Part shown: positions 1-5,899 of the stretch, one piece after another
Layout: the number at the start of each line of letters is the position of its first letter
Numbering within the stretch: position 1 is the stretch's first letter
Assembly (NCBI GenBank): GCA_043750035.1
Contig: JAYVCI010000075.1
Coordinates: forward strand, 1-8,530
DNA length: 8,530 nucleotides
Reading direction: 5' to 3'
DNA from: CANJUD01 sp043750035
GTDB lineage: Bacteria; Bacteroidota; Bacteroidia; UKL13-3
The notes under the pieces: model-generated
Databases searched by the model: none
The model's input: only the letters and a program-made list of their open reading frames with translations
What the model was told of the DNA's origin: nothing
Position numbers and translations under genes: made by a program

Positions 1-26
1 TTTAAACACAGTTAATTGCATGACAT

Positions 27-60
27 GAGCCGTATGAAGTGAGAGCTTCACGTACGGTTC
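27..60 (+). ncRNA. Group II intron domain V (catalytic hairpin)
   Basis: This 34-nt hairpin binds the catalytic metals of the ribozyme. The lower stem pairs 27-34 with 53-60 and contains the catalytic triad AGC at 28-30, with G29 pairing to U58 as a wobble. A two-base bulge, C51-G52, interrupts the 3' strand. The upper stem pairs 35-40 with 45-50 and is capped by the GNRA tetraloop GAGA at 41-44, the expected partner of a receptor in domain I. Every hallmark of domain V is present with no disruptive mismatch, so the catalytic core looks intact here. Confidence 0.93.
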
Positions 61-63
61 TGT

Positions 64-96
64 GAGAGGCTTGGGCTGAAATGCCCTTGCCTACTC
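64..96 (+). ncRNA. Group II intron domain VI (branch-point hairpin)
   Basis: The basal stem pairs GAG 64-66 with CTC 94-96. It continues as 67-70 with 89-92, leaving A93 unpaired on the 3' side. An upper stem GGGC 73-76 / GCCC 83-86 is capped by a loop containing GAAA. Bulged A93 is the predicted branch-point nucleotide whose 2'-OH attacks the 5' splice site. It lies seven bases before the predicted intron end at C99, within the normal 7-8 base spacing. Confidence 0.87.
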
Positions 97-99
97 GAC

Positions 100-265
100 C
101 CTCAAAGAACGGTGACTTAAAGATAAAAAGCTGCCCGCAGTCTCACCCCTTCAAAATAAACACAGGCACGCTCACCCAAGTAAATCCTATTCTTGCTAAT
201 GCTTATTCCAGATAGGCTCATTAATTTTTCTGTTAGCCCCCTATACCAATTCAATCACCCTGCTA
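100..265. other. Non-coding 3' flank of the intron
   Basis: This is the presumed 3' exon and the space before the next gene. The two reading frames starting at 100 and 101 hit stops at 118-120 and 113-115. The third stays open for about 38 codons, to a TAG at 213-215, without resemblance to a known protein. A 34-codon ATG frame on the minus strand (117-221) is equally unconvincing. No hairpin followed by a T tract was found. The intron therefore seems to sit between genes or at the very end of a gene lying to the left; which of these holds cannot be decided here. Confidence 0.5.
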
Positions 266-273
266 TAAATTTG
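266..273 (+). promoter_or_regulatory. Candidate Bacteroidota -7 box for the T9SS cargo gene
   Basis: TAAATTTG matches the Bacteroidota primary-sigma -7 consensus TAnnTTTG exactly and lies 22 bases before the ATG at 296. Transcription would start near 277, giving a short leader of roughly 18 bases. No TTG-like -33 element is present at the usual 19-21 base spacing, so this rests on the -7 box alone. Confidence 0.4.
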
Positions 274-295
274 CTACAAAATAAAAAGGTGAAAT

Positions 296-3200
296 ATGAA
301 AAAACATTTACTATGCTTCTTGCTCGTTTCATTTTCGGTTATAGCTTACGGCCAAATATCAACAACCGATGGATTAAACATATCTGGGCAATGGACAAAT
401 TTGCAAAATCCCCCTACCAATAAACCCAATTTTGCCAGCGATAGCCAGGTTACGGGCGGTGGGGTGCATTTGATCCCCAAAACCACCCGCAGGTACCACA
501 CCACTTTCTATATCGATTCATTATCAGGTGCCGATACCACCGCAGGTAATTATGATTTCTTTTTTACCAGCGGCCCTACTTCCAATCCATCACAGCACAG
601 GTGGGGTGGGGTGGTGCCTGTTAAAACTGATACCATTATGGCATATACACATGGGGGCTCGGCAGGCAGCAACCAAATGTATGTGGATAATGGAAGATGG
701 TACACGGTAAATTTTGAAGATAAAGGTTATGCAGATACCAAAGCCATATTTATGGAAACAAAATCGAAACCAGTTACCATAGATTCCGTAATACAAGTTA
801 CCAAGTATGTGAAAGAAAATACAAACGCCGTTATAGCGGTTTATTTAAGTGATACACCTTTGTACAATGAAAAAATATATATACGTTTCACTACAAATAA
901 CTGGGCCAATTCATTAGTAGCCACTGTATATATAGACCAAGATACAGGGTATGTAAATATCCAAGGTTATACAGCCGGCACGCTTGTGCAATATTATATT
1001 TTCAGTTCTACCAGCACCAATATTATCAGTGATTTTGATATGTACACCATAAACTATAACAATAATAAGGAAACATATTATCGCTATGCGGTGCAGTCAA
1101 GTGTACTATATACTGATTCATTAAAAGGTATTGCATTATGCTTGGGCGGTAATATTGATGTACCTTTTGTTTCTTACGACAAATATAATAGTAGCAACAA
1201 ATTCACAGTGCAACTGTCCGATTCTGCGGGTAGTTTTACAAATCCTGTTAATATAGGGTCACTCAATTCAGCAACACCCGATACGGTTACTTGTGCCATC
1301 CCTGCAAATGCCATCCCCAGCAAGTATTACAGGATTCGAGTAATTGCCAGCAATCCAATTGATACAGGCAATAACAACGGAATAGACCTAACGCTTTATA
1401 CCAAACTGGCCGCACAAATAACAGCGGCTGGCAAAACAAATGTATGCCAAAATGATTCGGTAAAGCTCTCCGAAATTTCTTATACAGGATATACTTATCA
1501 ATGGCGGCTTAATGGAAATGATATAATAGGTGCAACAGATTCTTTCTATTATGCTTCAGCCAGCGGAAATTATAAAGTGATTATTTCAAATCCTTGCAAT
1601 ATGGATAGCTCCAATACCATTAATGTTAGCAGCATATCATTGCCCAATGTGCAAATACAATCATCAAGTGGCAATAAAGTTTGCCCTGGCGATTCAGTAA
1701 GATTGAGCGGCAACAAACCCAATGGAACCAACTTGCAGTGGTTTAAAAATGGCAACAGTATTAGTGGGCAAACAGATACTGTATATTATGCAAAAAATGC
1801 AGCAGCTTATTATATGATAGCCACAGCTTCCAATGGCTGCCAGGCGGTATCGAATACTATTACTATTTCACCACAAAGCGGGTGCAGCAATATATATGCA
1901 GCCGAAGGATTGAACATGCCCGGCCAATGGAGCAATTGGTACAATCCGCCCACACAGAAAAACCTGGCTTCCAAACTTCAGGCAGCAGGCAATATAGGAT
2001 TGATAAGTCAGAGTTCTAAAAGATACCATACCACATTTTATATAGATTCGAAAAGCGGAGCCGATACCAGTGCGGGCACTTATGATTTCCTTTTTACCAG
2101 TGGCCCTGCTACCAATTACAACCTAAACCAGTGGGCCAATACAAATGTGATATTAGATTCTTTGCAAAATTATACATATAGTAGTAGTACCAATAACAGT
2201 ATAACAGTTGCCGATGGCTATTGGTACACCATGAATTTTTTGGATAAAGGGTATAATAGCACGCAAGCCGTGTTTATGGAAACTCCATCTATGCCAGTTA
2301 CCATTGATAGTGTATGGCAAACCCCCACAAATGTATATAACAACAACATGGTTTATGTGGGAATCAAAACAAATACAACCCCATCAGCAAGTGAATACTT
2401 CTATATAAGATATTCAAAAAATAATTGGCAAACATCAGCTCTCTCAAAGGTGCAGATGAATGGAAATAAAGGCAATGCAACTATACCTGCTCAAGCAACT
2501 GGAGATACCGTTTTATATTATGCGTTCTCCTCCGTAAAGCCAAACCTATATAATAATTACGAAATGTATAGCCTTAACATAAACAATAATAAAGGGGCTA
2601 ATTATAATTATATAGTCAAACAACAGTTTATCACAACTGATGCTATTACCACAACTACTTTTTGCTCGGGCGATAAGTTAAATATTACTTTCAAAAGCGG
2701 GCAGTTTAATGGGAGTAATGTTTTTACGGTTCAATTATCAAATGCTACTGGCAGTTTTGCAAGTCCTGTAAATTTGAATACTTTCAACGATTCTCTTCCT
2801 GCTTCCATCAGTGTTCAAATCCCATTCGCAACCGCAGCAGGAAGTGCTTATCGAATTAGAGTAATAGGGAACAGCCCGGTAATAAATGGTGCTGATAATG
2901 GAACCGACCTCACTATAAACCCAGCCCCCAATCCTATAATTACTGCAAGCGGTAAAGTGTCTTTCTGCACAGGCGATTCGGTTATATTGAGCATTAGTTT
3001 AAAAAGCGGCGAAACAGTGCAATGGAAGAAAAACGGAAGCAATATTTCGGGAGCCACTACAGCAAGTATTACCGCTAAAACAGCTGGAGATTATACTGCA
3101 AGTGTAAGCAACAGTGCTTGCACCACCACCTCTCAAGTTGTGCAAGTTGCGGTAAACAATGCTGCACCTACAGCTACAATAACACCTCAAGGAAATACAA

Positions 3201-4342
3201 CTTTTTGTCAAGGTGGATTTGTAACTCTAAAAGCGACCACAGGCAGTGGTTGGACATACCAGTGGAGGTTCAATGGCAACAATTTAAGTGGATCAACCGA
3301 TTCAGTATATAATGCCAAAGTGAGCGGCACCTACGATTTGGTAGTTACCAATGGTTGCGGTGCTAATACTTCATCAACAGTGAGCATTACCGTAAATACC
3401 AAACCTACTTCAACTATTAAAGCCAGTGGAAGTACAAATCTTTGTGCAGGAAAAACAGTAGATCTAGTTGGCCCAGCAGGTTCAGGATACACTTATCAGT
3501 GGCTCATAGATGGAAATATGATAACAGGTGCCAACATGGATACGCTCACTGCAAATAGTTCAGGTGTATACCGGCTTATTGTGGGCAACGGTATCGGATG
3601 TACTGACACTTCAACCGGAATTACGGTTAGTGTTAACACCCTTCCCAATGCCAGTATTTCAGGAAGTGGCCCATTCAATTTTTGTAGTGGCGGACAAGTT
3701 ATCTTAAGTGTGGCCAATGTTGCTGGTAATTCCTATGTTTGGAAAAAAGATTGGGTTGCAATTAATGGAGCCACTTCCAATTCTTTATTGGTAACGGTTG
3801 GTGGGCAATATGAAATAAATGTAACCAATAGCGGAGGCTGTACCAATAAGCAAGTAAAAACAATAACCGTTTCCCCAGCATTGCCCAAACCTACAATCAC
3901 GGCAGACATCCCCAATAAAAAATTGATGAGTTCTATAGCTGCTACTTATCAATGGTTCTTAAATAGCAATGCCATAAGTGGGGCAACGGGTCAAACTTAT
4001 AGCTACACCCAGTTTGGCATATATAAAGTACATATAACTGATTCAAATGGATGCAGTGCCAAATCTCTTGATTTAGATCTAGCAAAAGTTTCAGTGAATG
4101 AGGTAGGCAGTGATTTACTTTTTGAGTTATTCCCGAATCCAAATACGGGAATATTTTCAGTACAAACAAATAAACCAGGTTCGTTGCTATACATCTTCGA
4201 TTTGAGTGGTAGGTTATTACTCTCGTATCAATTAAATCAAAGTATTGAAAATATTGATTGTAGCCATCTCGCCAAAGGTTGTTACCTAATTAAACTAAAA
4301 GATAACGGTAATATCATTTGCCAAAAGCTCATTATTCAATAA
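296..4342 (+). CDS. Large secreted Ig-like protein with T9SS type A sorting domain
   Basis: This 1348-residue protein is predicted to be exported by the Sec pathway and then by the type IX system to the cell surface or medium. Residues 1-19 form a signal peptide, with likely cleavage at AYG|Q. Residues 22-368 are a composite beta-rich module whose last third (about 270-368) is a repeat common in Bacteroidota, with FTVQLSD and YRIRV motifs. Two Ig-like domains follow (about 373-446 and 451-527), each with a YQW/LQW core motif and two cysteines. Residues 532-875 repeat the whole first module. Five more Ig-like domains span about 880-1262. Residues 1264-1348 are the type A sorting domain, with FPNPNTGIFSV, a DLSGRLL motif and a terminal QKLIIQ, normally removed by the PorU sortase. 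The ATG at 296 has a weak AGGTG at 287-291 and starts directly at the signal peptide. No catalytic motif is visible; adhesion or glycan binding is a guess. The next gene, a PorV-like barrel, starts ten bases downstream. Confidence 0.93.
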   Translation: MKKHLLCFLLVSFSVIAYGQISTTDGLNISGQWTNLQNPPTNKPNFASDSQVTGGGVHLIPKTTRRYHTTFYIDSLSGADTTAGNYDFFFTSGPTSNPSQHRWGGVVPVKTDTIMAYTHGGSAGSNQMYVDNGRWYTVNFEDKGYADTKAIFMETKSKPVTIDSVIQVTKYVKENTNAVIAVYLSDTPLYNEKIYIRFTTNNWANSLVATVYIDQDTGYVNIQGYTAGTLVQYYIFSSTSTNIISDFDMYTINYNNNKETYYRYAVQSSVLYTDSLKGIALCLGGNIDVPFVSYDKYNSSNKFTVQLSDSAGSFTNPVNIGSLNSATPDTVTCAIPANAIPSKYYRIRVIASNPIDTGNNNGIDLTLYTKLAAQITAAGKTNVCQNDSVKLSEISYTGYTYQWRLNGNDIIGATDSFYYASASGNYKVIISNPCNMDSSNTINVSSISLPNVQIQSSSGNKVCPGDSVRLSGNKPNGTNLQWFKNGNSISGQTDTVYYAKNAAAYYMIATASNGCQAVSNTITISPQSGCSNIYAAEGLNMPGQWSNWYNPPTQKNLASKLQAAGNIGLISQSSKRYHTTFYIDSKSGADTSAGTYDFLFTSGPATNYNLNQWANTNVILDSLQNYTYSSSTNNSITVADGYWYTMNFLDKGYNSTQAVFMETPSMPVTIDSVWQTPTNVYNNNMVYVGIKTNTTPSASEYFYIRYSKNNWQTSALSKVQMNGNKGNATIPAQATGDTVLYYAFSSVKPNLYNNYEMYSLNINNNKGANYNYIVKQQFITTDAITTTTFCSGDKLNITFKSGQFNGSNVFTVQLSNATGSFASPVNLNTFNDSLPASISVQIPFATAAGSAYRIRVIGNSPVINGADNGTDLTINPAPNPIITASGKVSFCTGDSVILSISLKSGETVQWKKNGSNISGATTASITAKTAGDYTASVSNSACTTTSQVVQVAVNNAAPTATITPQGNTTFCQGGFVTLKATTGSGWTYQWRFNGNNLSGSTDSVYNAKVSGTYDLVVTNGCGANTSSTVSITVNTKPTSTIKASGSTNLCAGKTVDLVGPAGSGYTYQWLIDGNMITGANMDTLTANSSGVYRLIVGNGIGCTDTSTGITVSVNTLPNASISGSGPFNFCSGGQVILSVANVAGNSYVWKKDWVAINGATSNSLLVTVGGQYEINVTNSGGCTNKQVKTITVSPALPKPTITADIPNKKLMSSIAATYQWFLNSNAISGATGQTYSYTQFGIYKVHITDSNGCSAKSLDLDLAKVSVNEVGSDLLFELFPNPNTGIFSVQTNKPGSLLYIFDLSGRLLLSYQLNQSIENIDCSHLAKGCYLIKLKDNGNIICQKLIIQ
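359..1399 (+). repeat. Internal duplication, copy 1 (residues 22-368 of the cargo protein)
   Basis: This is the first copy of the module found again at residues 532-875. Its landmarks are GLNISGQW near the mature N-terminus, RYHTTFYIDS at 66-75, an IYIRFTTNNW segment near 194-203, DMYTINYNNN at 248-257 and YRIRV at 345-349. The two copies remain in register at an offset of about 510 residues. In the best stretch, residues 66-94 match 576-604 at 25 of 29 positions. Confidence 0.9.
1889..2920 (+). repeat. Internal duplication, copy 2 (residues 532-875 of the cargo protein)
   Basis: This second copy starts at GLNMPGQW, directly after the second Ig-like domain, and ends before the third. It keeps RYHTTFYIDS, the YIRYSKNNW segment, EMYSLNINNN and YRIRV. 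The first copy has two cysteines in its last third (C282, C333), whereas this one keeps only C790. The protein reads as [module-Ig-Ig] followed by [module-Ig x5], consistent with duplication of a whole mature ectodomain and later gain of Ig domains. The mechanism is inferred. Confidence 0.9.
4085..4342 (+). other. T9SS type A C-terminal sorting domain (residues 1264-1348)
   Basis: The last 85 residues of the cargo protein form the beta-sandwich signal recognised by the type IX translocon. Visible landmarks are LFPNPNTGIFSV near residues 1278-1289, LYIFDLSGRLL at 1298-1308, the GCYLIKL strand at 1328-1334 and the closing CQKLIIQ. These match the TIGR04183-type tail in order and spacing. In this family the domain is cleaved and the cargo is attached to lipopolysaccharide or released. 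Confidence 0.93.
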
Positions 4343-4352
4343 CTTTGAGCCC

Positions 4353-5357
4353 TTGAAAACCAAAAGCGTATTTTTCCTTTTTGTATTTGCCAGTAGCTTA
4401 TTAAGTTCATTTGCTCAAATACTGCCCACCTTTGGCAATAGCCGTTCAGGTACGTCGGGCATGCAATTTCTAAAAGTATGGCCCGATGCCAGGTCAGGTT
4501 CTTTGGGGGGAGCAGTAACGGCTATAGTGAATGACCCTTCTGCGGCATATTGGAATCCAGCGGGGCTTGTGAAAGGAGATACAGGTAAATTTAACATACA
4601 GATTTCTAGCACCAGATATTTTGCAAATACCAATCAACATTGGGTTTCGGCAGTATTTAATAGGGGTAAATATGCTAAATTAGGAATCAGCCTTGCATAC
4701 AACGACTATGGCAGTATGATGGAAACAACGGAGTTTCAGCCATTCGGCACCGGGCGTACTTTTAATATGAACAGTTGGACAATGGCAGGCAGCTATGCAC
4801 GTATCCTCACCGATTTTTTCTCTTTTGGCCTAAATGTTAAATGGGCACATGAAGGCTTGGCTGGTGTTGCTGTTAATAATTTACTGTTCGATTTTGGCTT
4901 ACGCTACGACCTGGACATCAGAAACACGAGGTTTGCGGTTACGATTAATAATTTCGGGGCCAATGTGAAACCCAATGGGCAAATGGAAGTACTCAAATTT
5001 AATGGACAATCAGCTATTACAGATTTTCAGCGTGTATCAGTGCCAGCCGTGTTCCGTTTGGGGTTTGCCACAGATGCTTGGCGTGAAAATAACCAATATG
5101 TTATAGGAACCGCTCAATTAAACCATTATAGCGACAACAATGAAACCTTCTCCGTGGGTGCAGAATATGCATGGCATAAATTATTGTACCTTAGAACAGG
5201 GTATGAATTTGGGGTGGATGAGGGCGGGCTTCCCTCCGCAGGCTTTGGACTGAGACTACAAAAGCGGGCAGGAACTTTAAGTATTGATTATGGTTTCAGC
5301 AATAAAATCAAATTGGGTAATATTCATCGGATTGGACTGGTTTGGTGTATGAGGTGA
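4353..5357 (+). CDS. PorV/PorQ-family outer-membrane beta-barrel protein
   Basis: The 334-residue product has a signal peptide (residues 1-21, SSFA|Q). The family's N-terminal signature follows: a GTSGMQFLKV segment at 34-41, DARSGSLGGA at 45-54 and DPSAAYWNPAGL at 61-72. The remainder alternates polar and hydrophobic residues with many aromatics, as expected for a FadL-like barrel. Relatives include PorV, which carries T9SS cargo to the PorU sortase, and PorQ. At 334 residues it is nearer PorQ and generic family members than full PorV, so no symbol is given. The start is TTG: no ATG occurs in frame before residue 37, and starting there would remove the signal peptide. Ten bases separate it from the cargo stop with no Shine-Dalgarno site, which suggests coupled translation. 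A role in exporting or retaining the upstream cargo is inferred from context. Family assignment is secure, specific role is not. Confidence 0.88.
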   Translation: MKTKSVFFLFVFASSLLSSFAQILPTFGNSRSGTSGMQFLKVWPDARSGSLGGAVTAIVNDPSAAYWNPAGLVKGDTGKFNIQISSTRYFANTNQHWVSAVFNRGKYAKLGISLAYNDYGSMMETTEFQPFGTGRTFNMNSWTMAGSYARILTDFFSFGLNVKWAHEGLAGVAVNNLLFDFGLRYDLDIRNTRFAVTINNFGANVKPNGQMEVLKFNGQSAITDFQRVSVPAVFRLGFATDAWRENNQYVIGTAQLNHYSDNNETFSVGAEYAWHKLLYLRTGYEFGVDEGGLPSAGFGLRLQKRAGTLSIDYGFSNKIKLGNIHRIGLVWCMR

Positions 5358-5389
5358 TAATAGTCACATTCAAACCCACCCCGCCCGTT

Positions 5390-5449
5390 ATGCTGAATTT
5401 ATTTCAGCATCTCTAAGCACGTTCATAAATGCTGAAATAAATTCAACAA
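5390..5449. repeat. Inverted doublet of a 21-bp REP-like palindrome (REPIN-like)
   Basis: A 21-base palindrome at 5390-5410 has 8-bp arms ATGCTGAA / TTCAGCAT around a 5-base loop. After an 18-base spacer, 5429-5449 holds its reverse complement with two substitutions, 19 of 21 bases matching. As a pair, 5394-5410 and 5429-5445 form a perfect 17-bp inverted repeat. Similar TGAA-TTCA palindromes flanked by GTTATGC/CATCTC are familiar in intergenic DNA of Bacteroidota. Two REP units in opposite orientation correspond to the REPIN arrangement, which RAYT transposases mobilise in other bacteria. The doublet lies in the 3' untranslated region of the barrel gene. The structure is certain; the REPIN interpretation is inferred. 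Confidence 0.7.
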
Positions 5450-5472
5450 GACGTACAAATGTCTTGTGAATT
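5440..5472. repeat. 12-bp hairpin overlapping the REP-like doublet
   Basis: AATTCA-A-CAAGAC (5440-5452) pairs with GTCTTGTGAATT (5461-5472) through 12 base pairs with one bulged A, around an 8-base loop. It is not followed by a T tract, so it is unlikely to be a terminator by itself. Bases 5440-5445 are also in the right arm of the 17-bp inverted repeat, so the two structures exclude each other at that end. Confidence 0.55.
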
Positions 5473-5516
5473 ATGAAAGAGGACTAATAAAATTTTCTTA
5501 TGAATTTAGATAAAAT

Positions 5517-5548
5517 AAAAAAGGCAACCATTTCTGGTTGCCTTTTTT
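5517..5548. terminator. Bidirectional intrinsic terminator between convergent genes
   Basis: The stem GGCAACC (5523-5529) / GGTTGCC (5536-5542) has a 6-base loop. Six A's precede it and six T's follow it, so it acts as a stem plus U tract on either strand. On the minus strand it lies about 20 bases after the stop of the small lipoprotein gene. On the plus strand it would end transcripts from the cargo and barrel genes about 160 bases after their last stop. Confidence 0.93.
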
Positions 5549-5567
5549 ATTTTGTAATGGTTAGAGA

Positions 5568-5819
5568 CTACTTGTGGTCACCATCTTTGTGCATTGCACC
5601 TTTTTTAGGAGCTTCTTTTGTAGCTGCAGTGTCTACTTTAGCTGCTGTGTCAACAGGGGTAGTCATTTTAGCTTTTTCTGCTTCTGTTGCTGAATCTTTA
5701 ACACGTGCTTCTTCGGTTGAATCTGCGACACGTTTAGCTTCGTCATCTTTTTTGCCGCCTTTGCAAGCAACGAAGGAAACCATAGAGGCAACCATCAGTA
5801 CTGATAATAATTTTTTCAT
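5568..5819 (-). CDS. Small Lys/Ala/Asp-rich lipoprotein
   Basis: The 83-residue product has a lipoprotein signal peptide: MKKLL, a short hydrophobic core and the lipobox FVAC with modified Cys19. The remaining 64 residues are charged low complexity, rich in Lys, Ala, Asp, Glu and Thr. They include imperfect repeats such as VDTAAKVDTAATKEA and a His/Lys-containing end. No globular fold or enzyme motif is visible, and it is probably disordered. A KKDDE stretch lies five residues after the cysteine. It resembles the acidic lipoprotein export signal described in Capnocytophaga and Bacteroides, which uses similar residues closer to the cysteine, so surface exposure is possible but unproven. The gene has its own consensus promoter, an A-rich leader and a strong terminator, so it is a well-insulated and perhaps highly expressed single-gene unit. 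Function unknown. Confidence 0.85.
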   Translation of the reverse strand: MKKLLSVLMVASMVSFVACKGGKKDDEAKRVADSTEEARVKDSATEAEKAKMTTPVDTAAKVDTAATKEAPKKGAMHKDGDHK

Positions 5820-5835
5820 GTTGTTTTTTTTGAAG

Positions 5836-5847
5836 TTAATTAATTAA
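5836..5847. repeat. TTAA-repeat palindrome in the lipoprotein leader
   Basis: TTAATTAATTAA is a perfect 12-base palindrome made of a tandem TTAA motif. It lies in the predicted 5' untranslated region, between the -7 box and the start codon. An A-rich tract precedes the ATG on the minus strand. A-rich leaders with little structure commonly help translation where Shine-Dalgarno sites are absent. A DNA-binding role is possible but nothing shows it. Confidence 0.4.
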
Positions 5848-5861
5848 TTTATAAATCGCTG

Positions 5862-5892
5862 CAAAGGTATTAACTGAATCCTCAATTGCAAA
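5862..5892 (-). promoter_or_regulatory. Consensus Bacteroidota promoter of the small lipoprotein gene
   Basis: Read on the minus strand, TTTG (5892-5889) is followed after exactly 19 bases by TACCTTTG (5869-5862). This fits the Bacteroidota primary-sigma consensus TTTG-N19-21-TAnnTTTG. Transcription is expected near 5858, giving a leader of about 38 bases. The -33 box lies only a few bases beyond the stop codon of der, in a run of A/T. Confidence 0.8.
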
Positions 5893-5899
5893 AAAAAAA

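Larger units (their letters stand above)
1..99 (+). mobile_element. Group II intron, 3' end only (partial)
   Basis: This is the 3' terminal part of a self-splicing group II retroelement that enters from the left edge. A 34-nt domain V and a domain VI with a bulged A follow each other with a 3-nt linker, the standard order at the end of these introns. The predicted last intron base is C99, in the sequence CTACTCGAC, which gives the usual AY ending and places bulged A93 seven bases from the splice site. Bases 1-26 would be the end of domain IV and the linker to domain V. The intron-encoded reverse transcriptase/maturase, if there is one, must lie upstream and cannot be seen. The domain V resembles chloroplast-like or IIA/IIB bacterial introns more than class IIC, but the subclass is not settled. 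Intron identity is secure; the exact 3' boundary is inferred. Confidence 0.9.

Noticed and set aside
102..215. Open frame of about 38 codons directly after the intron, as a possible 3' exon of an interrupted gene.
   Set aside because: It has no recognisable protein similarity and the frame at the splice site is unknown without the 5' exon. An open stretch of this length is expected by chance.
117..221. 34-codon ATG frame on the minus strand in the intron flank.
   Set aside because: It is short, has no convincing promoter or ribosome binding site, and no recognisable domain or signal peptide.
296..4342. Possibility that the large protein is a gliding-motility adhesin of the SprB type.
   Set aside because: Its tail is a type A sorting domain, not type B, and the neighbour is PorV/PorQ-like rather than SprF/PorP-like. 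SprB is also far longer.
5500..5847. 115-codon plus-strand frame across the terminator and the small lipoprotein gene.
   Set aside because: It is antisense to the lipoprotein gene, which has a lipobox, promoter and terminator. The frame also reads through the strong terminator hairpin.
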